A stretch of DNA of 5,970 bases from an uncultured Collinsella sp. (GCA_900554255.1 USGN01000082.1:1-5970); one strand, 5' to 3'; positions 1 through 5,408 are shown, counted from the first letter of the stretch. The notes: a model not told the origin generated them from the letters alone. Program-made: numbers and translations.

Positions 1-1014
1 GACCGCTCCGTGGTCGGCCAGTACTTCGAGAACATCGACGCCGTGCTCGACGGTCGCGACCTCAACTACCTGGTCGTCCACCACATGGAGCCCGATCACT
101 CCGCTGGCATCGCCGCCTTTATGGAGCGCTACCCCCAGGCACAGATAGTGGCCAGCATGGGCGCCTTCCGCATGATGGTCAACTACTTTGGCACCGACTA
201 CCCCGAGCGTAAGATGGTCGTCAAAGAGGGCGACGTGCTCGACCTGGGCAGCCACAGCCTGACGTTTGTCGGCGCCCCCAACGTGCATTGGCCCGAGGTA
301 CTGTTCTCCTACGAGGCCACCGATAAGGTGCTCTTTAGCGCTGACGGCTTTGGCAAGTTCGGCGCCAACGACATCGAGGACCCGGAAGGCTGGGCTTGCG
401 AAGCGCGCCGCTACTACTTTGGCATCGTCGGTAAGTTCGGCAAATTCGTGCAGACCGTGCTCAAGAAGGCCGCCGATCTGGATATCCAGATCATCTGTCC
501 GCTCCATGGTCCTGTTCTTACCGAGAATCTGGGCTATTACCTCGACACCTACAACACCTGGTCGAGCTATCAGCCCGAGGACGAGGGCATCACGATCGCC
601 TATGCGAGCGTGTATGGCCATCTGAAGGCTGCCGTCGAGGAGCTCGCATCTGCGCTCGAGGCTCGCGGCCAGAAGGTCTCCGTCTTTGACCTGGCTCGCG
701 ACGACATGGCCGAGGCCGTTGAGGATGCGTTCCGCTATGACCGTCTGGTACTCGCCTCCATCACCTATCAGGGCGAGATCTTCCCGTCCATGAGCACCTT
801 TATCCACACGCTTGCCGAGCACGCCTATCAGAACCGTACGGTGGCGCTCGTTGAGGCCGGCTCCTGGGCGCCCACCGCTGCCAAGGTTATGACCAAGGAG
901 CTCGAGGGCATGAAGGACATCACCCTGGCGCAGAACAAGGTGACCGTCCTGGGTTCGCTCAACGACGCCTCGCGCGCTCAGATCGAGGTTCTCGCCGACG
1001 AGCTTTCCAAGTAG
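1..1014 (+). CDS. fprA: FprA-family A-type flavodiiron protein, 5' end outside window
   Basis: Cytoplasmic flavodiiron proteins reduce O2 to water and/or NO to N2O, protecting anaerobes. The frame is open from base 1. Numbering visible residues from there, the metallo-beta-lactamase-like domain shows the full di-iron ligand set: the H-x-E-x-D-H motif (H28, E30, D32, H33), H96 in NVHWPE, D115 in SADGFG and H169 in LHGP. A linker leads to a flavodoxin domain from about residue 197, with an FMN phosphate loop at YASVYG and the later segment EAGSWAPTAAK. Comparison with family numbering (first ligand near residue 79) suggests about 50 N-terminal residues are missing. The protein ends with the flavodoxin domain; there is no C-terminal rubredoxin, so this is a class A enzyme that needs a separate electron donor. 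A strong hairpin follows the stop. The family is certain; the O2 versus NO preference cannot be read from the sequence, and fprA is used as the family name. Confidence 0.95.
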   Translation, partial: DRSVVGQYFENIDAVLDGRDLNYLVVHHMEPDHSAGIAAFMERYPQAQIVASMGAFRMMVNYFGTDYPERKMVVKEGDVLDLGSHSLTFVGAPNVHWPEVLFSYEATDKVLFSADGFGKFGANDIEDPEGWACEARRYYFGIVGKFGKFVQTVLKKAADLDIQIICPLHGPVLTENLGYYLDTYNTWSSYQPEDEGITIAYASVYGHLKAAVEELASALEARGQKVSVFDLARDDMAEAVEDAFRYDRLVLASITYQGEIFPSMSTFIHTLAEHAYQNRTVALVEAGSWAPTAAKVMTKELEGMKDITLAQNKVTVLGSLNDASRAQIEVLADELSK

Positions 1015-1036
1015 CGATATTTCGTTTTTAACGAGC

Positions 1037-1070
1037 AAAACCACCACAAAGGCACCTTTGTGGTGGTTTT
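1037..1070 (+). terminator. Rho-independent terminator, probably bidirectional
   Basis: Perfect 16-bp inverted repeat, arms 1037-1052 (AAAACCACCACAAAGG) and 1055-1070, with only CA between them, so the real loop is probably 4 bases. On the + strand the stem runs into TTTTTGTTT. On the - strand the A-rich outer end of the arm supplies TTTT. It lies 22 bases after the flavoprotein stop and just beyond the stop of the convergent regulator gene, so it can serve both. Confidence 0.9.
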
Positions 1071-1073
1071 TGT

Positions 1074-1877
1074 TTAAGCGTCGGCGATGATGAGATTTGG
1101 ACGGGCGTCGTCGGCGGTCTCGGCGATTGAGGTGGCGACGGCATGATCGGGGTCTCGGTCCATCACGATGGCGTCGACATCGGTCAGCTCGGCAAAACGG
1201 TACATGCCGCGTCCGTTGACCTTACTGGCGTCCATGAGGGCGACGCTTTGATGGGCTGCGGCGATCATAGCCGTTTTGGTCTCGGCCATCTGCGGAAAGT
1301 CGGTCGTAAAGCCGCAGCCGGGAACAAAAGCGCCAGGGCACATGACGGCCAGATCGGCATGGACCATTTGGAGCGCCTGCATGGTAAGTGGACCGTACAG
1401 ATAACGATGGCCTTTGCGCAGCGCCCCGCCCAGCATGACGACATCGACCGAGGGCATGCTCTCGTCGATATAATCGGCGATGGTAATGTCGGCCGTGATA
1501 ACGGTGATGCCGTTGCGCTGATCGAGGAGCCGGACGAACTCGAGCGCCGTGGTGCCCGAGTCGACGAGCAGCGTGTTGCCGTCATTGACGAGCTCGATGG
1601 CGCTTTGCGCGATGGCCTGCTTGGCGGCGACGTTGACATTGATGCGGCGATCCTGCGTGGAAACGGTTAGGCGTTTGTGGAGCGATACGGCACCACCATG
1701 TGTGCGGCGCAGCTTGCCTGCTTCGGCGAGCGCGTCCAGATCGGCGCGGGCGGTGACGGAGGACACGCCAAAGGTCTGGGCGATTTCTGCTACCTGCACC
1801 GAGGCATTATGATCGAGCATTTCCATAATGGCGGTACGGCGTTCGTCGGCAAAAGCGCGGTTGGTGGCTTGGGCCAT
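1074..1877 (-). CDS. DeoR/GlpR-family transcriptional regulator of sugar metabolism
   Basis: Cytoplasmic DNA-binding repressor of the DeoR family; members usually respond to phosphorylated sugars. With the start at 1877 the protein has 267 residues (family usually about 250-260). The N-terminal winged helix-turn-helix covers about residues 12-65, with VQVAEIAQTFGVSSVTARADL as the recognition region and RRTHGGAV as the wing end. The C-terminal effector domain has DSGTTA (about 106-111), VVMLGG and DASKVNGRGMYRF, typical of the sugar-phosphate pocket. The frame can be extended upstream to an ATG at 1934 (286 residues), but that ATG has no good Shine-Dalgarno, the extra 19 codons are AT-rich, and the family motif does not need them. 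The start at 1877 has GGAG five bases upstream. The gene is divergent from an aldolase gene, its likely target. The exact inducer is unknown. Confidence 0.9.
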   Translation of the reverse strand: MAQATNRAFADERRTAIMEMLDHNASVQVAEIAQTFGVSSVTARADLDALAEAGKLRRTHGGAVSLHKRLTVSTQDRRINVNVAAKQAIAQSAIELVNDGNTLLVDSGTTALEFVRLLDQRNGITVITADITIADYIDESMPSVDVVMLGGALRKGHRYLYGPLTMQALQMVHADLAVMCPGAFVPGCGFTTDFPQMAETKTAMIAAAHQSVALMDASKVNGRGMYRFAELTDVDAIVMDRDPDHAVATSIAETADDARPNLIIADA

Positions 1878-1882
1878 GCTTG

Positions 1883-1886
1883 CTCC
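1883..1886 (-). promoter_or_regulatory. Shine-Dalgarno site deciding the DeoR-family start
   Basis: On the - strand GGAG is followed by CAAGC and then ATG at 1877. The spacing of 5 bases is suitable. The alternative ATG at 1934 is preceded by ACCCAAAAAGAAA, without a comparable site; an AAAGGTG sequence lies more than 20 bases away. Confidence 0.7.
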
Positions 1887-1933
1887 ATTCTCGGCTAAAT
1901 TTGCAGGAATTGTGTTGACTCTATTTTCGTTCA

Positions 1934-1954
1934 TTTTCTTTTTGGGTAAGAAAA
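1934..1954. promoter_or_regulatory. Candidate operator: inverted repeat TTTTCTT-N7-AAGAAAA
   Basis: Perfect 7-bp arms (1934-1940 and 1948-1954) separated by 7 bases, in the AT-rich region between the divergent regulator and aldolase genes. Its AAGAAAA half-site resembles the AAAAGA arms at 1972-1987. Repeated A/T-rich half-sites are usual for DeoR-family operators, so autoregulation is plausible. No experimental match is known to me. Confidence 0.35.
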
Positions 1955-1971
1955 CACCTTTCGATTACTTA

Positions 1972-1987
1972 TCTTTTCTATAAAAGA
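1972..1987. promoter_or_regulatory. Candidate operator: inverted repeat TCTTTT-N4-AAAAGA
   Basis: Perfect 6-bp arms with the 4-base centre CTAT. It overlaps the proposed -10 element of the DeoR-family gene (1977-1982), the classic position for a repressor site. It shares the AAAAGA/AAGAAAA theme with the inverted repeat about 35 bases away. Confidence 0.35.
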
Positions 1988-2005
1988 AAGACGCTGAACG
2001 CCCAA
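1977..2005 (-). promoter_or_regulatory. Candidate promoter of the DeoR-family gene
   Basis: On the - strand, a -35-like TTGGGC (2000-2005) and a -10-like TATAGA (1977-1982) are separated by 17 bases. The -10 is good and the -35 mediocre. Transcription would start near 1970 and leave a leader of about 90 bases before the preferred start at 1877. Confidence 0.4.
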
Positions 2006-2016
2006 AATTCAATATC

Positions 2017-2026
2017 GAACATGTTC
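2017..2026. promoter_or_regulatory. Perfect palindrome GAACATGTTC in the divergent intergenic region
   Basis: A 10-base perfect palindrome roughly midway between the divergent regulator and aldolase genes. It may bind a dimeric regulator. It is not a Bacillus/actinobacterial LexA box, which needs four bases between GAAC and GTTC. The function is unassigned. Confidence 0.3.
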
Positions 2027-2120
2027 ACTCGGCTCAAATTTCTTCCGTTTGCTTTTCAAAAATGACTGTATTGACCTGCATGGGCTCAATATCTCGCGCG
2101 TGCAAAGCTGCTGAATTTCA

Positions 2121-2126
2121 TACAAT
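2121..2126 (+). promoter_or_regulatory. Candidate -10 element of the aldolase gene
   Basis: TACAAT matches five of six positions of the TATAAT consensus and lies about 85 bases before the aldolase start. No convincing -35 is found 16-18 bases upstream; a TTGACC at 2071-2076 is too far away to pair with it. It is offered as the best visible candidate only. Confidence 0.25.
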
Positions 2127-2195
2127 GGGCGCAGCAAAACGCAAGGTAAAACGCCTTGTGAACAACTACGCCCGATGTCCAGATGCGGGCGAGGG

Positions 2196-2202
2196 AGAGG
2201 AG
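2196..2202 (+). promoter_or_regulatory. Shine-Dalgarno site deciding the aldolase start
   Basis: AGAGGAG lies 9 bases before the ATG at 2212. It selects this start over the in-frame ATG at 2062, which has no Shine-Dalgarno and would add 50 residues with no counterpart in the family. Confidence 0.75.
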
Positions 2203-2211
2203 CAAACGCTC

Positions 2212-3069
2212 ATGGCACTTGTTACCACCGAAAAGATGCTCAAGGACGCTCAGGCCGGCCACTACGCTGTTGGCGCTTTCAACGTCGAGAACCTCGAGTT
2301 TGTTATGGCCGTTCTGGCCGCTGCCGAGGAGACCAAGTCCCCCGTCATCATGCAGACCACCCCGGGCACCATCAAGACCGCTGGTCTGGACTACTTCTAC
2401 GGCATGGTCAAGGCTGCCGCCGAGCGCGCTTCCGTGCCCGTCGCCCTGCACCTCGATCACGGCGATGGCTATGACCGCTGCATGCAGGCTTTCCGCACGG
2501 GCTACACCTCTGTCATGATCGACGGTTCGCACGAGTCCTTCGAGGACAACATCGCCCTGACCAAGTCCGTCGCCGACGCTGGCCGCGCCATGGGCGTGCC
2601 CGTCGAGGCCGAGCTCGGTAAGGTTGGCGGCAAGGAGGACGACGGTCCCGCGGTTGAGGGCGAGAGCCCCTACACCGATCCTGCCGAGGCCAAGGAGTTC
2701 GTCGAGCGTACCGGCTGCACCTCCCTCGCAATTGGCGTTGGCACCAGCCACGGTGTGTACACGAGCGATCCGCACATCGAGCAGTCCGTGGTCAAGGCTA
2801 TCCGCGACGCCGTCGACGTGCCGCTGGTTCTGCACGGCACCTCCGGTGTGCCCGATGAGCAGGTTGCCGAGGCTGTGAAGAACGGCATCTGCAAGGTTAA
2901 CTACGCCACCGAGCTGCGTCAGGCCTACACCAAGGGCTTCATGGCCTACATGGCCGAGAACCCCGCCTGCTTCGATCCCAAGAAGCCGGCCAAGGAGGGT
3001 ATGCGTGAAATCACCGAGCTGGTTAAGATCCGCATGACCAACCTCAACTCTGTGGGCAAAGCAGAGTAA
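2212..3069 (+). CDS. Class II (zinc) ketose-bisphosphate aldolase, fructose- or tagatose-bisphosphate type
   Basis: Cytoplasmic TIM-barrel enzyme that reversibly cleaves a ketose 1,6-bisphosphate into dihydroxyacetone phosphate and glyceraldehyde 3-phosphate. The 285 residues match the usual length. Catalytic Asp82 and zinc ligand His83 sit in HLDHG, the other zinc ligands are His180 (GTSHG) and His208 (LHGTSG), and substrate-phosphate contacts are expected around the GTSG loop and Asn230 (KVNYATE). VEAELGKVGGKEDD is the signature loop. The ligand positions and segments such as GICKVNYATEL and the early YAVGAFN resemble E. coli GatY/KbaY tagatose-bisphosphate aldolases as much as Bacillus FbaA. 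Strongly biased codons suggest high expression, which favours a glycolytic role (fba). The substrate therefore stays open between fba and gatY types. The divergent DeoR-family gene is its probable regulator. A giant palindrome begins 24 bases after the stop. Confidence 0.93.
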   Translation: MALVTTEKMLKDAQAGHYAVGAFNVENLEFVMAVLAAAEETKSPVIMQTTPGTIKTAGLDYFYGMVKAAAERASVPVALHLDHGDGYDRCMQAFRTGYTSVMIDGSHESFEDNIALTKSVADAGRAMGVPVEAELGKVGGKEDDGPAVEGESPYTDPAEAKEFVERTGCTSLAIGVGTSHGVYTSDPHIEQSVVKAIRDAVDVPLVLHGTSGVPDEQVAEAVKNGICKVNYATELRQAYTKGFMAYMAENPACFDPKKPAKEGMREITELVKIRMTNLNSVGKAE

Positions 3070-3093
3070 CAGCAAGGGTACTCTGATCCCACC

Positions 3094-3244
3094 GGACGGT
3101 TTGGGCGGGTCCCGTACTTAGTTTCCAAAACGTCCTCGCGCATGAAGGCCCCCGTTGTCTCGCTTCTTCGAAGCGTTGACAACGGGGGCCTTCGCGCTGC
3201 GGAATGATTTTGGAAACTAAGTACGGGACCCGCCCAAACCGTCC
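3094..3244. repeat. 151-base nested palindrome with perfect 37-bp outer arms
   Basis: Outer arms 3094-3130 and 3208-3244 are exact reverse complements over 37 bases. Inside, 3144-3159 (GAAGGCCCCCGTTGTC) pairs perfectly with 3178-3193, flanked by a GCGC/GCGC extension with a two-base bulge (3138-3141 with 3194-3197). Innermost, CGCTTC (3161-3166) pairs with GAAGCG (3170-3175) around TTC. The whole element can form one very long hairpin in RNA or a cruciform in DNA. It lies between two convergent genes, 24 bases after the aldolase stop. No long T-run follows, so it is not a textbook terminator. Its right part has a diverged direct copy at 3302-3378, suggesting a dispersed intergenic repeat or miniature element. 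Confidence 0.9.
3144..3193. terminator. Inner hairpin of the palindrome, possible bidirectional transcription barrier
   Basis: The 16-bp GC-rich stem (3144-3159 with 3178-3193) encloses a further 6-bp hairpin. The A/G-rich base of the stem and the C/G block resemble actinobacterial terminators, and the site sits between convergent genes that otherwise show no clear terminator. There is no proper U-tract on either strand (only GATTTTGG about 12 bases on), so function is uncertain. Confidence 0.35.
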
Positions 3245-3269
3245 TGCTCAATCGCCCTTGTGGCGTTAG
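3197..3269 (+). repeat. Direct repeat copy A (overlaps the palindrome's right arm)
   Basis: It starts with CTGCGGAA, continues through a GGAAACTAAG block and a C-rich block ending CGCCCAA, and ends with the 18-base TCGCCCTTGTGGCGTTAG (3252-3269). The same order of blocks recurs at 3302-3378 with substitutions and small indels. CGCCCTTGTGGCG within the conserved end can form a small 4-bp hairpin. Its first half also appears inverted in the palindrome's left arm, so the gap holds three related segments. Confidence 0.75.
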
Positions 3270-3301
3270 TGTCGGAAAAATAAGACGTTGCTTTTTGCCC
3301 C

Positions 3302-3378
3302 CTGCGGAAAGATTGGGGAACTAAGCCCTCGTCCCTCCCAAGTTGACCTTCTCGAGGTCGTCGCCCTTGTGGCGTTAG
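3302..3378 (+). repeat. Direct repeat copy B, diverged
   Basis: Parallels copy A: CTGCGGAA, then GGAACTAAG, then a C-rich block ending TCCCAA, and finally the identical 18 bases at 3361-3378. The middle differs and holds a small hairpin GACCT-TCTCG-AGGTC (3345-3359). An 8-bp inverted repeat (CCCTCCCA at 3333-3340, TGGGAGGG at 3395-3402) encloses the second half and abuts the phosphatase stop codon, so this copy could also fold near the 3' end of that transcript. Confidence 0.7.
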
Positions 3379-3402
3379 GACTGCGAATTTGGGATGGGAG
3401 GG

Positions 3403-4026
3403 TTACTTGGTTGTTAGGGTTAGTAGGTCGTTGGGGGTTTTGAGGTTGTAGGTGGCGTTTGGGATGTCTTGGTGCGATCCCCATGCTGCTCGGGCAAAAT
3501 TGACCCCTGCTGATGTTGCGCATTGTTCGTCGTAGACGGTGTCTCCAACGTAGATGACGCTGTTGGGGTTTGCGCCCGTGCGCCGTAGATATTCGAGCAT
3601 GGGCGCGGGAGCGGGTTTGTGTTCGGTTGTGTCTTCGACAAGGATGATGTGTTCAAAAAACTTATCGAAGCCAAGGGGTGCAATTTCGTCTGTGTATTCG
3701 TCGCGCGCACGTGAGGAGACGATGCCAAGTTTGCAGCCGTTGTCGGAGAGTGTTGCGATAACTTCGTGCAAGCCTGGAAACACGCTGATGGTGCTTTTAA
3801 AGCTGGCGGCAACTTGGCACCAGCGATTCAACGTTGCCTGCGAGTAGATTCCAAGTTTCTCAAGGGCATCCTTGCCGGGTATGCCGAGGGCAAATTCAAG
3901 CTCGTGTCGGGGGAGCGTTTTGCCGGTCTCTTCTTGGACAATCTGGACAAGCGATGATAGAACGCTTTCTTCTGTATCTGCCAATGTCCCATCAACGTCA
4001 AATACGATATGGTCAAAGTGCTTCAT
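3403..4026 (-). CDS. HAD-superfamily hydrolase, phosphoglycolate phosphatase-like
   Basis: Probable cytoplasmic phosphatase of small phosphorylated metabolites. All four HAD motifs are visible in 207 residues: I, DVDGT with nucleophile Asp10 and acid/base Asp12; II, Ser104 in GIVSS; III, Lys137 in EHKPAP; IV, GDTVYD with Asp162 and Asp166. Residues about 15-80 form the helical cap expected for a subclass I enzyme of the Gph/PpaX/beta-phosphoglucomutase group. The length is slightly short for that group but complete. The start has AGGAG seven bases upstream. It follows the AraC-family gene by 56 bases without an obvious terminator, so the two are probably co-transcribed. Composition is visibly more AT-rich than the neighbouring aldolase, possibly a sign of acquired DNA. 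The substrate cannot be told from sequence. Confidence 0.9.
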   Translation of the reverse strand: MKHFDHIVFDVDGTLADTEESVLSSLVQIVQEETGKTLPRHELEFALGIPGKDALEKLGIYSQATLNRWCQVAASFKSTISVFPGLHEVIATLSDNGCKLGIVSSRARDEYTDEIAPLGFDKFFEHIILVEDTTEHKPAPAPMLEYLRRTGANPNSVIYVGDTVYDEQCATSAGVNFARAAWGSHQDIPNATYNLKTPNDLLTLTTK

Positions 4027-4033
4027 ATGGTTG

Positions 4034-4038
4034 CTCCT
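4034..4038 (-). promoter_or_regulatory. Shine-Dalgarno site of the HAD hydrolase gene
   Basis: AGGAG on the - strand, 7 bases before the ATG at 4026, supports this start and independent translation initiation within the presumed two-gene transcript. Confidence 0.7.
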
Positions 4039-4082
4039 ATCCGTTGTTTGCCTGCAAGTTTGATGCAGTGACAGAAGAAGGG

Positions 4083-5021
4083 CTAGCGGGATTTCTGCCT
4101 GGTACTATCGAGATTCTGCCTCGCTGCTCGATAGCTCGAAGGAGTGCATCCCATTTGTTCTTTAAATACCTGGCCAAGATGGCTTGCTGTCGCAAAGCCG
4201 CATTGGCGCGCGACTGTCTGGACCGTTCGCGTGGTGTGTGCCAAAAGTTCGCAAGCACGGTTTATGCGGTATGCGCGTAGATATGCCGCCGGGGTCGTTC
4301 CTGCACAAGTTTCGATAATGCGGTAACACTCTCTTTCGCTTACGCCGGCTGCAGATGCCATCTGGGGCACATCTATAGCGGCTGCATAGTTTGCGCGGAT
4401 AAAGTCCAGGATTGCCTTGAACTGTACGTCGCGGCTGGTCATCCAAGAGGCGCCGTCGGAAGAAAAGAGCGGTTCGGTCTTGGCGTAAATCTGAATCCAG
4501 AGCTCTGACAAACTATTTCGAAGCGCCATCTCGTTCTGCGGCCGTTGAAGGTCGTGGCTAAAGGAGCTCTTCAGCAAATCGATAAAGGGCATATCGTCGG
4601 GATTGGTGGGCGACCATTTGAGCACATCGACGCCTCGACATTGCAGCAAAGGATTGATATAGCGCTTTTGAAGGCGTCCCGCGGGATCGCCGAGCATCGA
4701 CGGCTGAAAGATATGCAACATTTGAATGGCTGGTGCCGAATTGGCTGATTGCAGCGTGCTGTGCAAAACGCCGCCGTTGATAAAGCCGGCGGACCCTTCC
4801 TCAAAGCGTACGTGCTCATGAGCCGCGCGCGTTCGATAGTCAATCGCTCCCTGCTCCATGTAGAAAAGCTCAACTTCGGAATGCCAGTGCCAGGGGACGG
4901 AATTGCCCGGATAGCGAGCGAATTCTGCGCGTTCGGCAATATAGGGCCAGTCTTCGGCGGTCTCGGGAAACGCTTCCTCGCGTCCTCCGCGGTGCAATTC
5001 TATGTGATCCATGTTTCGCAT
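4083..5021 (-). CDS. AraC/XylS-family transcriptional regulator with cupin sensor domain
   Basis: DNA-binding regulator of 312 residues, usual for the family (about 280-320). The N-terminal AraC-type cupin shows the PWHWHSEVELFYMEQG motif at 43-58 and a beta-rich segment to about 110, expected to bind a small ligand such as a sugar. The C-terminal domain (about 203-298) has two helix-turn-helix motifs: DVPQMASAAGVSERECYRII (first) and TVARQCGFATASHLGQVFKE (second), followed by GCTPSSYR, the conserved end of the family. The start is uncertain: ATG at 5021 and ATG at 5012 both lack a Shine-Dalgarno, and no other start lies between them and an upstream in-frame TAG. A -10-like TATACT sits six bases before the ATG at 5021, so the message may be leaderless. 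It precedes the HAD phosphatase gene, its likely co-transcribed partner. The effector is unknown. Confidence 0.92.
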   Translation of the reverse strand: MRNMDHIELHRGGREEAFPETAEDWPYIAERAEFARYPGNSVPWHWHSEVELFYMEQGAIDYRTRAAHEHVRFEEGSAGFINGGVLHSTLQSANSAPAIQMLHIFQPSMLGDPAGRLQKRYINPLLQCRGVDVLKWSPTNPDDMPFIDLLKSSFSHDLQRPQNEMALRNSLSELWIQIYAKTEPLFSSDGASWMTSRDVQFKAILDFIRANYAAAIDVPQMASAAGVSERECYRIIETCAGTTPAAYLRAYRINRACELLAHTTRTVQTVARQCGFATASHLGQVFKEQMGCTPSSYRAARQNLDSTRQKSR

Positions 5022-5027
5022 GGCATC

Positions 5028-5033
5028 AGTATA
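5028..5033 (-). promoter_or_regulatory. Candidate -10 element for a leaderless AraC-family transcript
   Basis: TATACT on the - strand is followed by GATGCC and then ATG. Transcription starting 7 bases after the element would begin at the A of the start codon. No good -35 is found 15-18 bases upstream (AGCAAT is the best at 17), so the element rests on the -10 match and the absence of a Shine-Dalgarno. Confidence 0.35.
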
Positions 5034-5046
5034 AAGCGCGATGGGC

Positions 5047-5256
5047 TTAGATTGCTCTTGCCTGTTCGGGGAACGCCTTGTCTAGGGATGCTTGGAGCTT
5101 TTCGAAGGATGCTCGTAAGTTGAGGCTCTGATCGGCTGAGCGCTTGGTTTTTGTGGTGGGGGAGTCGAGGAGACCGTTTCTCTGTGTCGGGGGGAAGGAG
5201 AAAAGGTTTGCATATTTTAGGGATGGCTGCTGTGCTGCGTCATTGGAAGAATGCAT
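5047..5256 (-). CDS. Hypothetical small protein, 69 residues
   Basis: I do not recognise this product. The peptide is hydrophilic without signal peptide or membrane segment. The first half is rich in Pro, Ser, Thr and Asn (probably disordered), and the last about 28 residues (SLNLRASFEKLQASLDKAFPEQ region) look like an amphipathic helix. A GAGGAGG sequence lies 10 bases before the ATG, a good translation signal. The start comes two bases after the stop of another open frame (TAAGCATG), an arrangement typical of translational coupling. It ends 25 bases before the AraC-family start. It could be a real small gene, perhaps a leftover of a longer operon, or a chance ORF. No family features allow a function to be assigned. 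Confidence 0.45.
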   Translation of the reverse strand: MHSSNDAAQQPSLKYANLFSFPPTQRNGLLDSPTTKTKRSADQSLNLRASFEKLQASLDKAFPEQARAI

Positions 5257-5258
5257 GC

Positions 5259-5408
5259 TTATGCGGCCTCCTCGATGTCCACCAATAGATTGCGCTCGGG
5301 GTATGCTGCTAGGTCCCGTGCGTTGGCAGTATTATGCCGCGGCTGCTGCAAAGAAGCGCTAAAAAAAGGCTTAACCTGGTTTGGTGTTACGATGAAACAG
5401 CAGGTCAA
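5259..5408 (-). pseudogene. Possible 3' remnant of a gene upstream of the small ORF
   Basis: On the - strand a frame ends at TAA (5259-5261), two bases before the small ORF, with a protein-like C-terminus (RDLAAYPERNLLVDIEEAA). The frame remains open upstream to about 5585, into the antisense-frame shadow of the vsr gene, yet holds no ATG or GTG. The only possible start is a TTG at 5408 with no Shine-Dalgarno. It may be the truncated tail of a gene whose 5' part was lost, with the small ORF as its coupled partner. Coding status is uncertain; chance cannot be excluded. Confidence 0.25.

Noticed and set aside
1143..1670. 175-codon open frame antisense to the DeoR-family gene
   Set aside because: Shadow of codon bias in the sense gene; no recognisable motif and no Shine-Dalgarno.
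2017..2026. LexA/SOS box at GAACATGTTC
   Set aside because: The spacing between GAAC and GTTC is 2 bases instead of the 4 needed for the Gram-positive SOS box, and the neighbouring genes are metabolic. Kept only as an unassigned palindrome.
2062..2211. 50-residue N-terminal extension of the aldolase
   Set aside because: No Shine-Dalgarno at the ATG at 2062, no counterpart in the family, contains a likely -10 element, and a strong AGAGGAG precedes the ATG at 2212.
2086..3075. 329-codon open frame antisense to the aldolase gene
   Set aside because: It mirrors the strongly biased codons of the aldolase (GAC/GTC, GGC/GCC). Its translation is low-complexity (Leu, Gly, His, Asp) with no domain, while the sense frame has all catalytic residues.
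3094..3378. CRISPR array or group of tRNA-like structures in the convergent gap
   Set aside because: Only two diverged direct copies of about 75 bases, without regular spacers, and no cloverleaf with acceptor stem or T-loop consensus.
3266..3523. 85-codon open frame on the - strand across the repeat copies and the end of the HAD gene
   Set aside because: It runs over repeats and overlaps the HAD gene in another frame; Pro/Arg/Ser-rich with no motif and no Shine-Dalgarno.
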